Source: Corbicula japonica (taxonomy: Eukaryota; Mollusca; Bivalvia; Venerida; Cyrenidae). From it: DNA of 64,000 nt. Position numbers and translations under genes: made by a program. The stretch is taken from positions 7,909,285 to 7,973,284 of the forward strand of contig JAZAYU010000019.1 of assembly GCA_038501625.1 (NCBI GenBank), written 5' to 3'. The notes below the pieces were generated by a model. That model had not been told where the DNA came from. It ran no database searches and was given only the letters and a program-made list of their open reading frames with translations. Positions 24,781-36,100 of the stretch are shown in pieces. Position 1 is the first letter of the stretch. Each line of letters opens with the position of its first letter.

Positions 24781-24948
24781 ACACCAACTACTTGACAAAA
24801 TTAAACAGATTTATTGTTAATATTTAGCAGTAGAAAGTAAAACCATGTGATTTTTAGAAAAAAACAACATCTTAAACGTTTCGTAAAATTCTGACTGGGC
24901 TTAATACTTAAGATTCACAAGCCGACAAAACCGGCTTGAGTTCAATTA
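24781..24948 (-). other. 3' flank of otopetrin-like paralog D
   Basis: Resembles the flank of gene A (AATTTAACACCAACTACTTGA..AAATTAAACAG). TTTATT at 24,810-24,815 reads AATAAA on the minus strand, about 135 nt past the stop codon, a candidate poly(A) signal. Confidence 0.55.
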
Positions 24949-26670
24949 TTACAGAACATGGTATCGCCTGTTTCTCACTTGATACAGCAATTCAAAACAC
25001 ATTAGCGCCGAAAACATGCGATAAAAAATCGAACATGGATACAAAAGTCTCGTTAGTAACCACCAGTGTTTGTGGCCAAATGTATCATCTCCTTTGATAT
25101 CTTCAATGTACGCGAGAGTTGGAGGAGTAAGAAAACTGTTTGCCAGCCAAATCTTTGTATTGCAGATGGCGAGAAAAACAACAACTCCATTGACATATCG
25201 GAACTGCAAAGAATTGACTGGTTCATTGTTAAAAATTCCTCTAGTTTTCAAAATAAGCATTGTTTGAGAGTAGACGCCGATGAAATTTAACATGGTCTCC
25301 AATAAGAAAAGGACCTTTTCTACAATGAACGATTTTGCAAAGAAAACAAAAACAATAATGGAATCAACGGTCATGAATAACAGCAAGAGAAGCTGTCCAA
25401 GGGTTCCAATACCAAGGAGAATATTTTTAGTATTGTACTTCCACCTTGAAGGGTTATTTTTCCGTGATACGACATAGCCAAGGAATGTAACAATGCAAAT
25501 TAGGTACGTGGTTAAGGTTTGTACATAGTAGTTTGCATCTTCGAGCCGGGGTAATGTTGTACTGTTGCCATGGCCATACCTTGTAGTTGTAACTTCTACA
25601 GCAATATTTAACGCAAAACTTAATAACACAAATGCTATACTAAATCGCCAGGGTCGTTTTGACATGTATTTTAAAGACACACTCAAAGACAGCTTCAAAA
25701 TGGTAATACATCTGAATCTTGACATGTTTTCAGCGCGGCCTGTGTTATTCAATGATTCGCTATCAACGTGTGAACCCAGCAAGTTATCGATTTCATTTCT
25801 GTCTGCTTCTGTGTTAATTACATCTCTGTTGACACTTGGAGCAATAACATTCCACATTGGTCCTAGCACACACAAAGCCAACAAACAATATGCAAGAGGA
25901 AAATGGTATACATAGGTATCTATCTTTCCCGCGAGATGATCAATTATTTCGGAACTGTTGCTGCAAGTGGAAAACACGAGGGTACGTTTAAAGTAATCTG
26001 TTGATTCTTTGGTGTCATTGTCAGACTTTCTTGGAATATATGCAGTGTCCGTTTCAGTATTGGCTGCTCGAAAAACATCCAACACTCCATTTACAAATAT
26101 AGAGACGTTCGCAGACATTAAGACTGACACTAGCATTCTTGACCAACTGCTTTGGCATTGGTACTTCCTACAGGCTATGATAAACACAAGCTCAGCTAAC
26201 CAAACAATACCCATAACTAGTTCACTGAGAAACTTTGGTACGAAGAAATAGTTTTCCTTCATCACTTCAATGCACATCGCCGCTCGCGCCGTCTCAAACC
26301 AACGAAACATGGAAGCACCTAATCCGCATAATATCGTTACAAATAAATATATCCAATAACCGTCAATTATGTTTTCATATTGATTACATCGACCCACATG
26401 ATTTGTATTTCTCCGAAGTAAGACGAAAGCCAACATGGCTGCCAATGAGGCAAGGGATAATGTCATGTTCCAATAGTACACAATCAAGTACGAAATTTTA
26501 TAATCAGATAAGACGCTAACCAATATCAGAACAACTGATCCTGCAGTTGCCATGGCAAACGTAAATAGAGCCGATGAACGACCTAAAGGTACTTCTACTC
26601 TATAATCCATTGTGCGAGTATTTCCAGTTTCCATCAGCTTGTCAAAAGGATGCAAATAGTTTAAATGCAA
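24949..26670 (-). CDS. Otopetrin-like proton channel, paralog D (intronless, 573 aa)
   Basis: Colinear with paralog A over its whole length and likewise one exon. By eye the first ~280 residues are nearly identical between the two (around nine in ten), while the second half is clearly more different. Most diverged is the segment after GTLGQLLLLLFMTVDS, where D reads IIVFVFFAKSF and A reads TGYYNPFNAKS. Family-type words are kept: GPMWNVI, VVVFLAICNTKIWLANSF and PCSIFYRMFSALMCFE. The latter is even closer than in A to the otopetrin PLxIFYRFHS word. Likely role: proton conductance at a cell membrane. Both copies keep full open frames, so both are probably functional. Confidence 0.8.
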   Translation of the reverse strand: MHLNYLHPFDKLMETGNTRTMDYRVEVPLGRSSALFTFAMATAGSVVLILVSVLSDYKISYLIVYYWNMTLSLASLAAMLAFVLLRRNTNHVGRCNQYENIIDGYWIYLFVTILCGLGASMFRWFETARAAMCIEVMKENYFFVPKFLSELVMGIVWLAELVFIIACRKYQCQSSWSRMLVSVLMSANVSIFVNGVLDVFRAANTETDTAYIPRKSDNDTKESTDYFKRTLVFSTCSNSSEIIDHLAGKIDTYVYHFPLAYCLLALCVLGPMWNVIAPSVNRDVINTEADRNEIDNLLGSHVDSESLNNTGRAENMSRFRCITILKLSLSVSLKYMSKRPWRFSIAFVLLSFALNIAVEVTTTRYGHGNSTTLPRLEDANYYVQTLTTYLICIVTFLGYVVSRKNNPSRWKYNTKNILLGIGTLGQLLLLLFMTVDSIIVFVFFAKSFIVEKVLFLLETMLNFIGVYSQTMLILKTRGIFNNEPVNSLQFRYVNGVVVFLAICNTKIWLANSFLTPPTLAYIEDIKGDDTFGHKHWWLLTRLLYPCSIFYRMFSALMCFELLYQVRNRRYHVL

Positions 26671-26775
26671 AGTTTTATCCCAGTTTACTGTTCTGATTTA
26701 CTCCCAGTTCATTTACACGAAACCAAAAGTTTGTTCTAACTCTTCATCAAGATAAATATTGAAAATGGTTTCTTT
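26671..26775 (-). promoter_or_regulatory. 5' flank of paralog D, conserved with gene A
   Basis: GCAAAGTTTTATCCCA..TTACTGTTCTGATTTACTCC, CAGTTCAT, ACACGAAACCAAAAGTTT and a following AACTCTTCATCAAGATAAAT match the region just upstream of gene A. Probably a shared 5' UTR or promoter. Confidence 0.6.
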
Positions 26776-26859
26776 ATTTGTTGAATGTAAACTAAGTTGT
26801 AAACTAATACAAATGTTTGTAAATCCAAGGTAATAGTGAATCGTACTCGTTTATCAGTA

Positions 26860-26985
26860 AAGACATATTTAACATACAGCTTAATGTTTTATGCTCACGC
26901 TAAATTTTATCATTCAAAACTTCCGGAAATTACATGAAGGACACTTGTAAAAAGTTACAAGTGCACACTTACATTTTGTACATTT
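26860..26985. repeat. Right member of the inverted repeat pair (partner 18,890-19,010)
   Basis: ACTTCCGGAAATTACATGAA followed by GGACACTTGTAAAAAGTTAC..GTGCACAC. It includes a local hairpin, ACTTGTAAaaagTTACAAGT. Confidence 0.65.
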
Positions 26986-28674
26986 TCTATATATTCGAAA
27001 TAAAAATAGAACGAGATTATGCAAAATATGATTAGACCATAACAATCGTTTGAAAATCATGCATTTACTTTACTGGTGAGGTCAACCACAACGGTATACG
27101 TATAACGATATTTATTCGAATTTACGGTGTGTCTTTCAAAATTGTAATTTTACTTTCGATTTGTTTTTACATATTCATCGACACCAGACGCTCTTTAACA
27201 CATTGACTCTTTATAAGTAGAGTGTATGAAACGTTTGACAACTAAAGACCGCCAAAGTTCCGCCGAAATTATTGAACCTGGTATAACTTAACGTTCGTTA
27301 AAATGAATCAAAAGTTATAGGAAGTAACTCATTTTATGTTTTATTTGAATAGAAATAATATCAAAATTAATGTTTGTTTTCTAAACCGATTACGCTGCTA
27401 ACGTCGAACGTTTGCTTTTCATTAACGTCATTGAAATTTTATGTGAAAAAAACAACAACAACATATTAACAAAAAAGGTCAATAACATCTTTGTTTGATG
27501 ACGTTTGGTCAAAATATAAAAATGCTTCTCCAAATTACTGGTCTGTTTTATCGAAAATGAAAACATTTTTCCGATCTAAATGATGTCAAATATACCAATG
27601 CAGCTTCCCAAACTGGTAGACCACAACTGTTGCACAAAATATTGCGAAAAATGTAATTGTCTTTTTGAAAGCCATTTGAACACTCTATGTAAAAGAAAGA
27701 GAAGATGGTTTTGGCTCGTCGTGGAGCTGCAGGAACTTAGGTATTTCAGAGAGGTGGAATGGTTTACCACAATTTTTTTTTATTGCATCACAATAATTGA
27801 AACAGAGTTTAATGTCATCAAAACCGATGATAGAGACGATGATTATTATCTAGAGAATCTCTCGTTACACACGTTCATATTTCTTTGTGTGTTTTAATAG
27901 AGTATTGCTACGCCTTGATTCTCTTATACAAACGTTTGAAAAGTTCAATCAAACGACTTGGAAAATCAGTCGTTTTGAAATGTGCTCTTTGAACTTTTGG
28001 GTAGTGTATCTAAGCTTTTTTGCTGTTAACATCTATAAAATAAGTGAGTCGTTAAGGTATATCTAAATACCTCATGACTTGAACGCATTCGTCCAGATAT
28101 CAATCATCAATGTACTGTACATTAGCTTATTTTATCTGTAGTGAGGCATGTATTTAATAACAAAAATGATTAAGGACAAGTATGCGAACCCGTAATGTGA
28201 GCTTTCTTAAGTTTAGAGTAACTTAGTTTGAAAATATTTACAGAAAATCAAAGCTCGCTTCTAATTGTAATCTATTGTATCCTTAAGACAAAACGAGATG
28301 ATGAAAAATAGACGAAATCATTTCCATTTCTTTTCAAGCTACATAGCATAAGATTATTCATATTATAAATGCCGAACACAATCATCTCGTTTTCTCGTAA
28401 CGATGAAATATACACACACTAATGACACTGATAAGAAAGATTTTCTAAGTAATCAGACTCAGGACTGCTTATTGGCATGTTGTACCGAACGTTGACGTGA
28501 ACGTTGACGTTATATGCTACGAGTAATTCCGTTGAATTGTCGGTGTTTCATATGATAATATCCGGCAAATTTCAGAAACAAGAGTAAGATTTCGCAAATT
28601 GTTTAGACAGTCATACAGCGCTCTTTATTTCTGCTGAATATCCAGTCTATAGCAAATTGTTTCGGTAACATCTT
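26986..28674. other. Intergenic, no gene seen
   Basis: AT-rich. The 105-codon open frame at 27,580-27,897 has no motif or similarity that I recognise and overlaps an equally open antisense frame. Confidence 0.5.
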
Positions 28675-28785
28675 AGCACGACTATTGGAGGGGTTAAAAA
28701 GTTTATGAAGGTATCTATTAATTTTTTTAAACGTTCAACCGCTATCAAATTCTTTTATTCTTTTTGTCATGTTCTTGCTGATTTA
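28675..28785 (+). repeat. Second copy of the RT-relic 3' UTR block
   Basis: GCACGACTATTGGAGG.GTTAAAAAGTTTATGAAGGT..TTCTTTTTGTCATG.TCTTGCTGATTT matches 20,395-20,520. Here the adjoining SINE-like repeat is inverted, so the two blocks are independent insertions or one has been flipped. Confidence 0.65.
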
Positions 28786-28794
28786 ACTCCAGGT

Positions 28795-29100
28795 TCTGGT
28801 GACAGGTCACAGGAAAAGGTGAAATATGCATACCAATAATATCCACATTCCGAAGTCACAGCCTCCCCACACAAACAAAGCAGAGAGAAAAAGAGAACAT
28901 GTGTAATAAATTGTCCAATTTCAAATTGGAAACCATAAAAACGAAAAAGTGATCTCGATGGGTTGCCTCCTTGAAACAGAATCTGTGCCAAAGCAATTTG
29001 CCACTAGGGGCTTAAACCGATTCTAGGGTGCACCAACCCCACACTTGTCCCAATGGGTTCTCAAATGAACAAACAAGCACAAGTTGTAAAATAACTCCAA
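28795..29100 (-). mobile_element. ~290-bp SINE-like dispersed repeat, copy 2
   Basis: Reverse complement of the repeat at 20,622-20,920, with the blocks AGCCTCCCCACACA, TTTGCCACT, TTCTAGGGTGCACCAACC, CAAGTTGT and AATAACTCC in order. Full length by comparison with copy 1. Confidence 0.8.
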
Positions 29101-29167
29101 TAGCCAGCTCAGAGCATCTCTACATTTTGAATAATATTGAGGTTATAAAGTATTATGTATTCTGGTT

Positions 29168-29402
29168 TCAGGCTGCAGAAAGTAACTGCAAGAAAAGACA
29201 AGCTGCAGAAAGTGACTGCAACAAGTGAAAAGCTGTAGAATGAAACTGCAATAAGTGACAAGCTGCAGCAAGTAACTGCAATTAGTGACAAGCTGCAGAA
29301 AGTAACTCCAATAACCGAAAAAGTGCAGAAACGTTTGTAATAAGTGACAAACTGTAGAGAGTGACTGCAATAAGTGGAAATCTGCAGAAAGTAACTGCTA
29401 TT
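29168..29402. repeat. 30-bp minisatellite, 7-8 copies
   Basis: Unit AAGCTGCAGAAAGTGACTGC followed by AACAAGTGAA, repeated with frequent substitutions. The 30-bp period (10 codons) explains the repetitive open frames on the minus strand (LQLVTYCS-like), which are not genes. Confidence 0.92.
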
Positions 29403-30132
29403 AAGTCCCAAGCTCAATTTCAGTTATTCTTCGGCTAAAAGCGTTCTCGTTGAATTTGGATTCAGTCGACAATTAAATTTTCCTTAAAACCAGTGCCTGT
29501 TTCATATTATTATCAGCATTGTTATTACTGCTTTCCATTAAATTTTAGCAGAAATAACGCTAATCTAATCAACTTATCAGTATTTAAAGGTTCTCCCAAT
29601 TAACTTATCCGTTTGCTTGCAACTAAAATTAAAATCATTTCCAGATTGAATACAACCATTGGAAAGGAGTTACTTAACATATTTGTTGTTTGACATTTTA
29701 TCTCACACTATCATCAAATCCTTTGAATAAAAAGTGACTGATTGGTCATTATTATCGATGCCGATTATCTTTCAGGAAAGCTAACACTTGTTTGATGATA
29801 TTACCATTTTTACCCAGACACCGGTATAGATTTTGACCAGACTGGTTTATACTGAATTTCACTTTTTTTTGACACAGTCTGGTGTTAGTACTTCCGGCAA
29901 CAAGAGAAAAACACAGTTTTCACTTAAAAAACCAATTTAAGAAATAAAACCTGCTATTCTTTAATGAAAATCTAATGACAGCATCTGCTCTAACCCAAAT
30001 TACGAAACTCGATGTTCAGTTTTGATTTAAACCACACAATTTATCGTAATTTATTCACACGTGACCGGCAAAATGCATTATTCAATTTATTGTGTTGTTG
30101 CTTCATACGTTAGAGCACTTTGATATCCAGAG
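29403..30132 (+). promoter_or_regulatory. Upstream region of PANK, probable promoter
   Basis: No gene. This AT-rich 730-bp stretch precedes the PANK start codon and must hold its promoter if exon 1 is right. No TATA box or CpG cluster stands out; the transcription start is not assignable. Confidence 0.35.
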
Positions 30133-30190
30133 ATGGCTTCGAGCAGACCAGACTATGATCATTTATCGTCGAAAGAGTTCGACAACCCAG
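30133..30190 (+). CDS. PANK: PANK coding exon 1
   Basis: ATG in good context (AGAGATGG). Encodes [16 protein letters not shown], then DNP, with a split Ala codon, and donor CAG|GTAAAAATG. Joining to exon 2 gives ..[11 protein letters not shown] without a phase conflict, the main support for this exon. This N-terminal tail is not conserved in the family. Confidence 0.8.
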
Positions 30191-33100
30191 GTAAAAATGA
30201 TATTTTATTAAAATTATTGATATCTATTCTGCAGAAACTATTGTAGGGTGTCGTTCAATACATTTGAACAGTTAACTTTAAGTCTAGGCTAGTTGAATTT
30301 GAATCTTGATGGTTTTGGTTGTTAATGACTTGAGACCTAAGGCGGTGTTCAGTAGTGTAGTATATTTCGTAGCAGCAGCCACAGGAGCCCGATAGCTAGA
30401 GCATTGGCATGGTAATTCAGACGTCCGAGGTTCGAATCCTGGTAATGGCTAATCTTTCCAACCCAAATCTGCCACATTAGCATGGTAGAAAAACTAATAT
30501 TGGAGCTTTGGGAAAAGCATGGGGCTGGGGTATTGGACCCTAGCCTAGGAAGACTCTTGTAGACATTTGGGAAGGAATGTTGTAGGTTTTATACAAGCTG
30601 CATCAGTAGCTCAATTGATAGAGCATCAGCACCGTAAGCCAGAGGTCCAAGGTTGGATTCCTGGTCTGGGCTACTTTTTCCAACTCATATTTGCCAGAGT
30701 AGTCACAAACTTACAGTCTACGCGATAGCTTTTTTCCCTTAACAGGACATTGCGGCAGGTAAACACCAAAATTTTACCTGTCCCAACAACTTTTTGCCTG
30801 TCGCAATTCGGACTTCCCGAAAGTCGATGGACCGTCGGACCTGTCTGGTAAAATTTGGGCCGGTCCGACATGATTTCCTATGTTGTCGGACCGAGTGTCC
30901 GGCAAACATTTGATCTGCATATTCCAATTTTATTCGCTAAATTACAGTTTTACTCGCTGTTTTTATTCGAGACTGTTCCGAGGGAAATGAGTGAGGATAT
31001 GCGAGTGCAATAATTTACGTATTCGTCTTCATGACAATTCGTACCACTGCCGTTTCTTTTGACTGTTTCGCTGCGCATGACCATTCTTCAGCACAAAACG
31101 ACTGATTGCGACTGGGTAGGAGTCTACCATTTCCTACATTTCGCCCGTTTTCACCTATTTCCATTTCGTAATTTCGGAGTCACAAAATGGCGTTTAAAAA
31201 ATATTTCACTGGAGCAATTCCCGGTAAAAGGAGAAAAGTAACAAATGAAGAAAAGCTGCAAAAGAAAAAAATACAAAAAACACCGACTGGTTTGTAGATT
31301 TTATACGGATAAAAGATCGTGAATGCTTTAACTTCCAAGATGAACTTTTGAATTTTGAAAAACTGACCATGTTTAGTAGGGAGTGATTTTGCTCTCCAGT
31401 GAATCATACGATTTTCTAAGTGAAATAAAAATGGAAATATATTCCGTCTTACACTGGTAAAACAAATATCCTCTATATGCTACATAAAATAGTTTTAAAG
31501 AAAAATAAAAACACCCTTAATACATGTACCGTGTTTTGCTTGTTTTATTTTTAAATGTTTCGGTCAGACAGAATTTGTTTCGGTCAGACAGATTTTCACA
31601 TCTTGTCTGACCGAATGTCTGACACTTTTTTCCAACTTTCGGGAAGTCTGGCAATTTTATCTACTGTATTTCATGAAAACAACTTAAAAGATGTATTTAA
31701 ATTACAGTTTTATTATAAGTATATTTACTATATCTAGCTTTAACTAATAGATATTTTAGCATATTATTTTCATGAATTTTAGATTTTCTAAATAATCTCA
31801 ATTAGAACCAATTACCTTGTTTAATGCCAATGTTGTTAATGTATGGATATTGTTGATTGGTTTATGGCCATGTTTGTAAAAATGTATGTTGGATTTACTT
31901 ACAAATAAGTTTCAATGTACAGCTACCACTTCTTAAAGGCTGCCATAATTATATCACACAACACTTCAAATCGTAACAAAATCATTCTCAGATATCCTTT
32001 CATGATATTTTGCAATTATCACATTATCAAATTAATTCAAAACCCTTCAATGATGAAAAAAAATTTATCACTACCACCAAAGCAGAGTTTGATCATTTGA
32101 TGTGCTATTTCTTACATTTGTCATTTGATTTACCCAAAGTCCGTGTAGACTCCTTGTGGTTTGACATTTACATCGTATCACATATCCACATTGAACAGAA
32201 ACCTTAATCTATTTGCTTCTGAAATTCTTCAATAAAATCGTCAGCAGATCAAAAAGACTAAATATTTTTATCGGTTCTTCAAACGTTGACCGCCATGATT
32301 GTTTACCATGGCGAATTGAATTATGGGATAATTAACAACCTTGACCCGAAAGCTTTTTTGAATCTTGCCAGAGTAATGAGGTTTACATATAGTGACTCAC
32401 AAATAAAAACATCATGAAAACAGAACGATCATGACATTTCAGTTAAAAATAGCACTGGAAATGAAACCTGCAAAATTACCGGACATGACCTGCTGACCGA
32501 CGGACATTCGCATTGACTGAACTTACGTGATTATGAAATTTAATGTTGCTTATGACTTTGAAAGTCCATGTCTTATTAACCCTTTCATTGGGCCTAGTTT
32601 TATTTATTGATTGCAATTTGCCAGTAAGTTTTCTAAAAATTGCGTTCTAAGGCGTGAAGCTTATATTTTCATTAAAACTATACAAAAGCTATTCATTTTG
32701 ATGGAGGAAAACAAACATAATGAAGATTTATTTTCAATCTAAAACTTGTTTGAAATATTTTTTCAAAATTTAATACTCATAAAATTTAGAGAAACTGGCA
32801 CATTTCCTGCTTAATTTTGAATAGCTGATATAGCGTTCATATTAGGAGGCAGATGTATTTTATCAGGGTTGGCAAAATGCCGGCAAATATGAGTATTTTC
32901 CATGCCGGCGGTATTTACCGGTATTTACCGGCAAATACTGGCAATTACTGGCAAATACTGGTCGATTGAATTGACCAGTCTGAAATTTATACTTTATTAC
33001 CTATTATCATCATTCATATAGATTATTTCAAGTTTACCCATCAATTGCCATTATATTTATACTTAAGTTTAACACTTTTATCACTTTATCCATAATAAAT

Positions 33101-36100
33101 AAAATATTTAAGTACTGAAAAAGTGGCCATCTGAATTGACCACCTATGAAATTTATATAATACAATGTATCCCTTATAGTCAGCAAGTGGATAACTTCAA
33201 ATTTTAATTATTAACAATAATTATGGAGTCAGCTTTTTAGAGGGTTAATTTGAATTATAAACAAGTTATGCACAACTTACAATAAATATACATGAAAACA
33301 ATAACACATAAGGTTAGATACAAAGAAGTCTCTGTCTACCAGGCAATCTGTTCTTTCCCCTTAAAGTATCTTTAACAGAACACCAGTTTGGCAGCTTTCT
33401 GGAGTCACACCAATACACAATCATTTACATGCACCTTGACAAATTGTATTTGTTATTTATGACACTGTTGCCTGTGTTGCCCCTGGCTATTACAGCCCCA
33501 TGTATGAAACATGTTGTTTTAATAGTCTAGACCTTATGGCCTTGCTTGTTAAGTGTCAATGGCCAGGTGCACAGGTGGACCAGCATTAATTTCTCACCTG
33601 CTGTATTGTTAGGTTCTAAGTATAAAAAAGACAGTTCTTTAAGATTTATTTTTACTTTAATTGCTTAAAGTGATCACCTGATATGAAATTTAATTAAAAT
33701 ATCTAATTAATTAAACTACTATCATGATAAAACATTAATAACAGTCAACTAAGTTAAGATTTCTGCAGTAATTTTAAGGCAAAAAATTTATCTGTGTAGT
33801 ATTTGCCAGTATTTTCCAGTATTTGCCACTTTGGGGAGTATTTTCCGGGGCGGTAAATACCACTGGTAAATACCGGGGGTGTTATTTACCGCCCAACCCT
33901 GTATTTTATCCTCTGGCAACAATCTTACAACTTATTCATCATACAATGTTTGCATGTCTTCAAAATTGTTTCTGACTACTTGTGCCAGCAACTGCATTGC
34001 TGTCCATCATTAATTCATTATACATTTAAATTCAACAATTTCAGCTGGAAAACTACATGTACCAATTACCAAGGTCAATTTTGGCTATTTTTATGGGGTC
34101 TGATAAAAAAGAACATGATTAGCTTGTGAATATAATCAGGGGTTCCTTTTGACCCGGGAGATGACCCTTTGACTTGAAATTTCCAAAAAGCCTTATTTTG
34201 ACCCACAGGATTTCAGCTGAAGGTTCATTTTTTCCTTAAATTAGGGGTATTTTTGCTTATAATTGAGAGAATCCCTAAAAATTGATAAAATGACCCTTGA
34301 GATTCAGCAGCTATTGGAACCCCTGATATAATCTTGAAAAATGATTGGCTACAATTTAAATCTTCATATGCTGTAACAAGCATGTTAAATACATCGGAAT
34401 TGGAGTTATACCCCTGTCAGATAACTTTAATGTGACATTTAATGTTGCTTATGACTTTCAAAGTACATGTTCTTTGAACACTTTGAATATATCATCTGCA
34501 TAAACAATATCATCTGTCACAAGTAAATGATGGCTCATGGTTGCAGTTTTTTAGTTATGTCAAAAAAACTTTAATATGAAACTGAATGTTCATAATAACT
34601 TTTAAAGTACTGTTTCATTAACTTTATACTTGAAATTCATCTGCTTTAACAAAGCCATCTGTGACAACAAGAATGATAACTCCTTTTTGACTATTTTTAG
34701 TTATGCTCCTTTAAGAGGCTTTAACCTAAAACTTAATGTTGCTTGTTTTTAGGACAGTGCTTATCCTATGTTTTTCCGGACAAAAATGTTGACATTTTTA
34801 TTAGTTATGCCCCTTTCAACCAACTTCCACTTTACATTTACTGTTTCTTATAAAGTACTTGTTCTGCAACATTAGAACTTAAAAATGTCATCTGCATGCA
34901 TTAAGCTTTTCCTGAGAACAAGAATCCCAATTTACATATTTAGTTATGCAACTTTAAAATAATTTTAACCTGAAAAAAAAAACATTGCTTATAACTTGTA
35001 TAGAATTTTTTTTTCTTTGACACAGTACTTAGAATTTAACTTGTTAAGATTTCTAATAATAAAGGGGCAAACTTGTGACTGTCAGCTTAGGGTTGTCCTA
35101 TACATTATGGTAATCAATATATGGCCCAAGAACCAAGAGGAAACAGTGCAAAGTAATTTAGCAGGTCCCAAAATTGTAAAACTAAGATTAGAGACCAGGG
35201 CCCAGGTCCCAAAATCAACATTTTATTGTTCTGTCTTTGCCGCTGTTCTGTCTTTACAGCATTTACCCAGTATCAGTCAACAGAGATCTGCCACCATGAA
35301 AGCAGTGCATTTGTTTTTGTATACATCTGTGTGAACATCTGTTTTACATATGTCATCTTATAATTCGGGTCTTTTTTCATATTTCATGTATTGCATAAAA
35401 AAAATTAAGCAAACAGTCATTTAAGTGGAAGTATTTTAAACTTGCATTTTAAGTACAAATGTAGGCCTCTTATAAATTGTTGTTAAATTATTCCATTTTT
35501 AAGTTTATTAGCTAAGAAGCATGTTACATGACACTTGATTGAATCACTTGTCACTTCAATCTGTCTCAAGTGACTTTTAACAACATCATGTGATAACATG
35601 ATGTTCAGTGAAATCCCTTGATTTTGTAAAATGGTTGTAACTTCTGGGGATTTTCCAACTAGGACCATTGGACTTATTCAAACTCTCTGTGTCAGTTCAA
35701 TTTGCATAATTATGCCCTATGAACATCGTAAAGCTTTCTGAAGATATAATATCCATTTTAAATAAGTGGCATGTGCACGAAACATAACATGTCAGAATTG
35801 TATGACACAACATCTGGTTTACATTGAACTTGTGTACATTGAACTTCTGTTGTTAATGAGATGCAGAAACCAATAAGACTTGCTCAAAATGTTTGTGTTG
35901 ATGGTGTTTTGATTAATTTTGAAACTTGGTCATCTGATCAAAAACTAGGTAATAAGGTTTACCATAAATGATCAAACTTACTCAGGGTGTTGTATTAATA
36001 ATGTCTTGATCCCTTTAAAACTGGGTCAACTTGGATCAAAAACTAGGTAAGTAGGTAATAAATGGGGGGGATTTAGGAATAGTCTCCGTCCGTCCATGCA

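Noticed and set aside
27580..27897. 105-codon plus-strand frame
   Set aside because: No motif, no conserved copy in the window, and an overlapping antisense frame of similar quality.
29109..29417. 102- and 75-codon minus-strand frames rich in Ser/Leu/Cys
   Set aside because: Translation of the 30-bp minisatellite.
30384..30674. Two tRNA genes
   Set aside because: Box A and B are present, but the cloverleaf is broken (D-arm deletion in the first, poor acceptor pairing in both). SINE heads explain them better.
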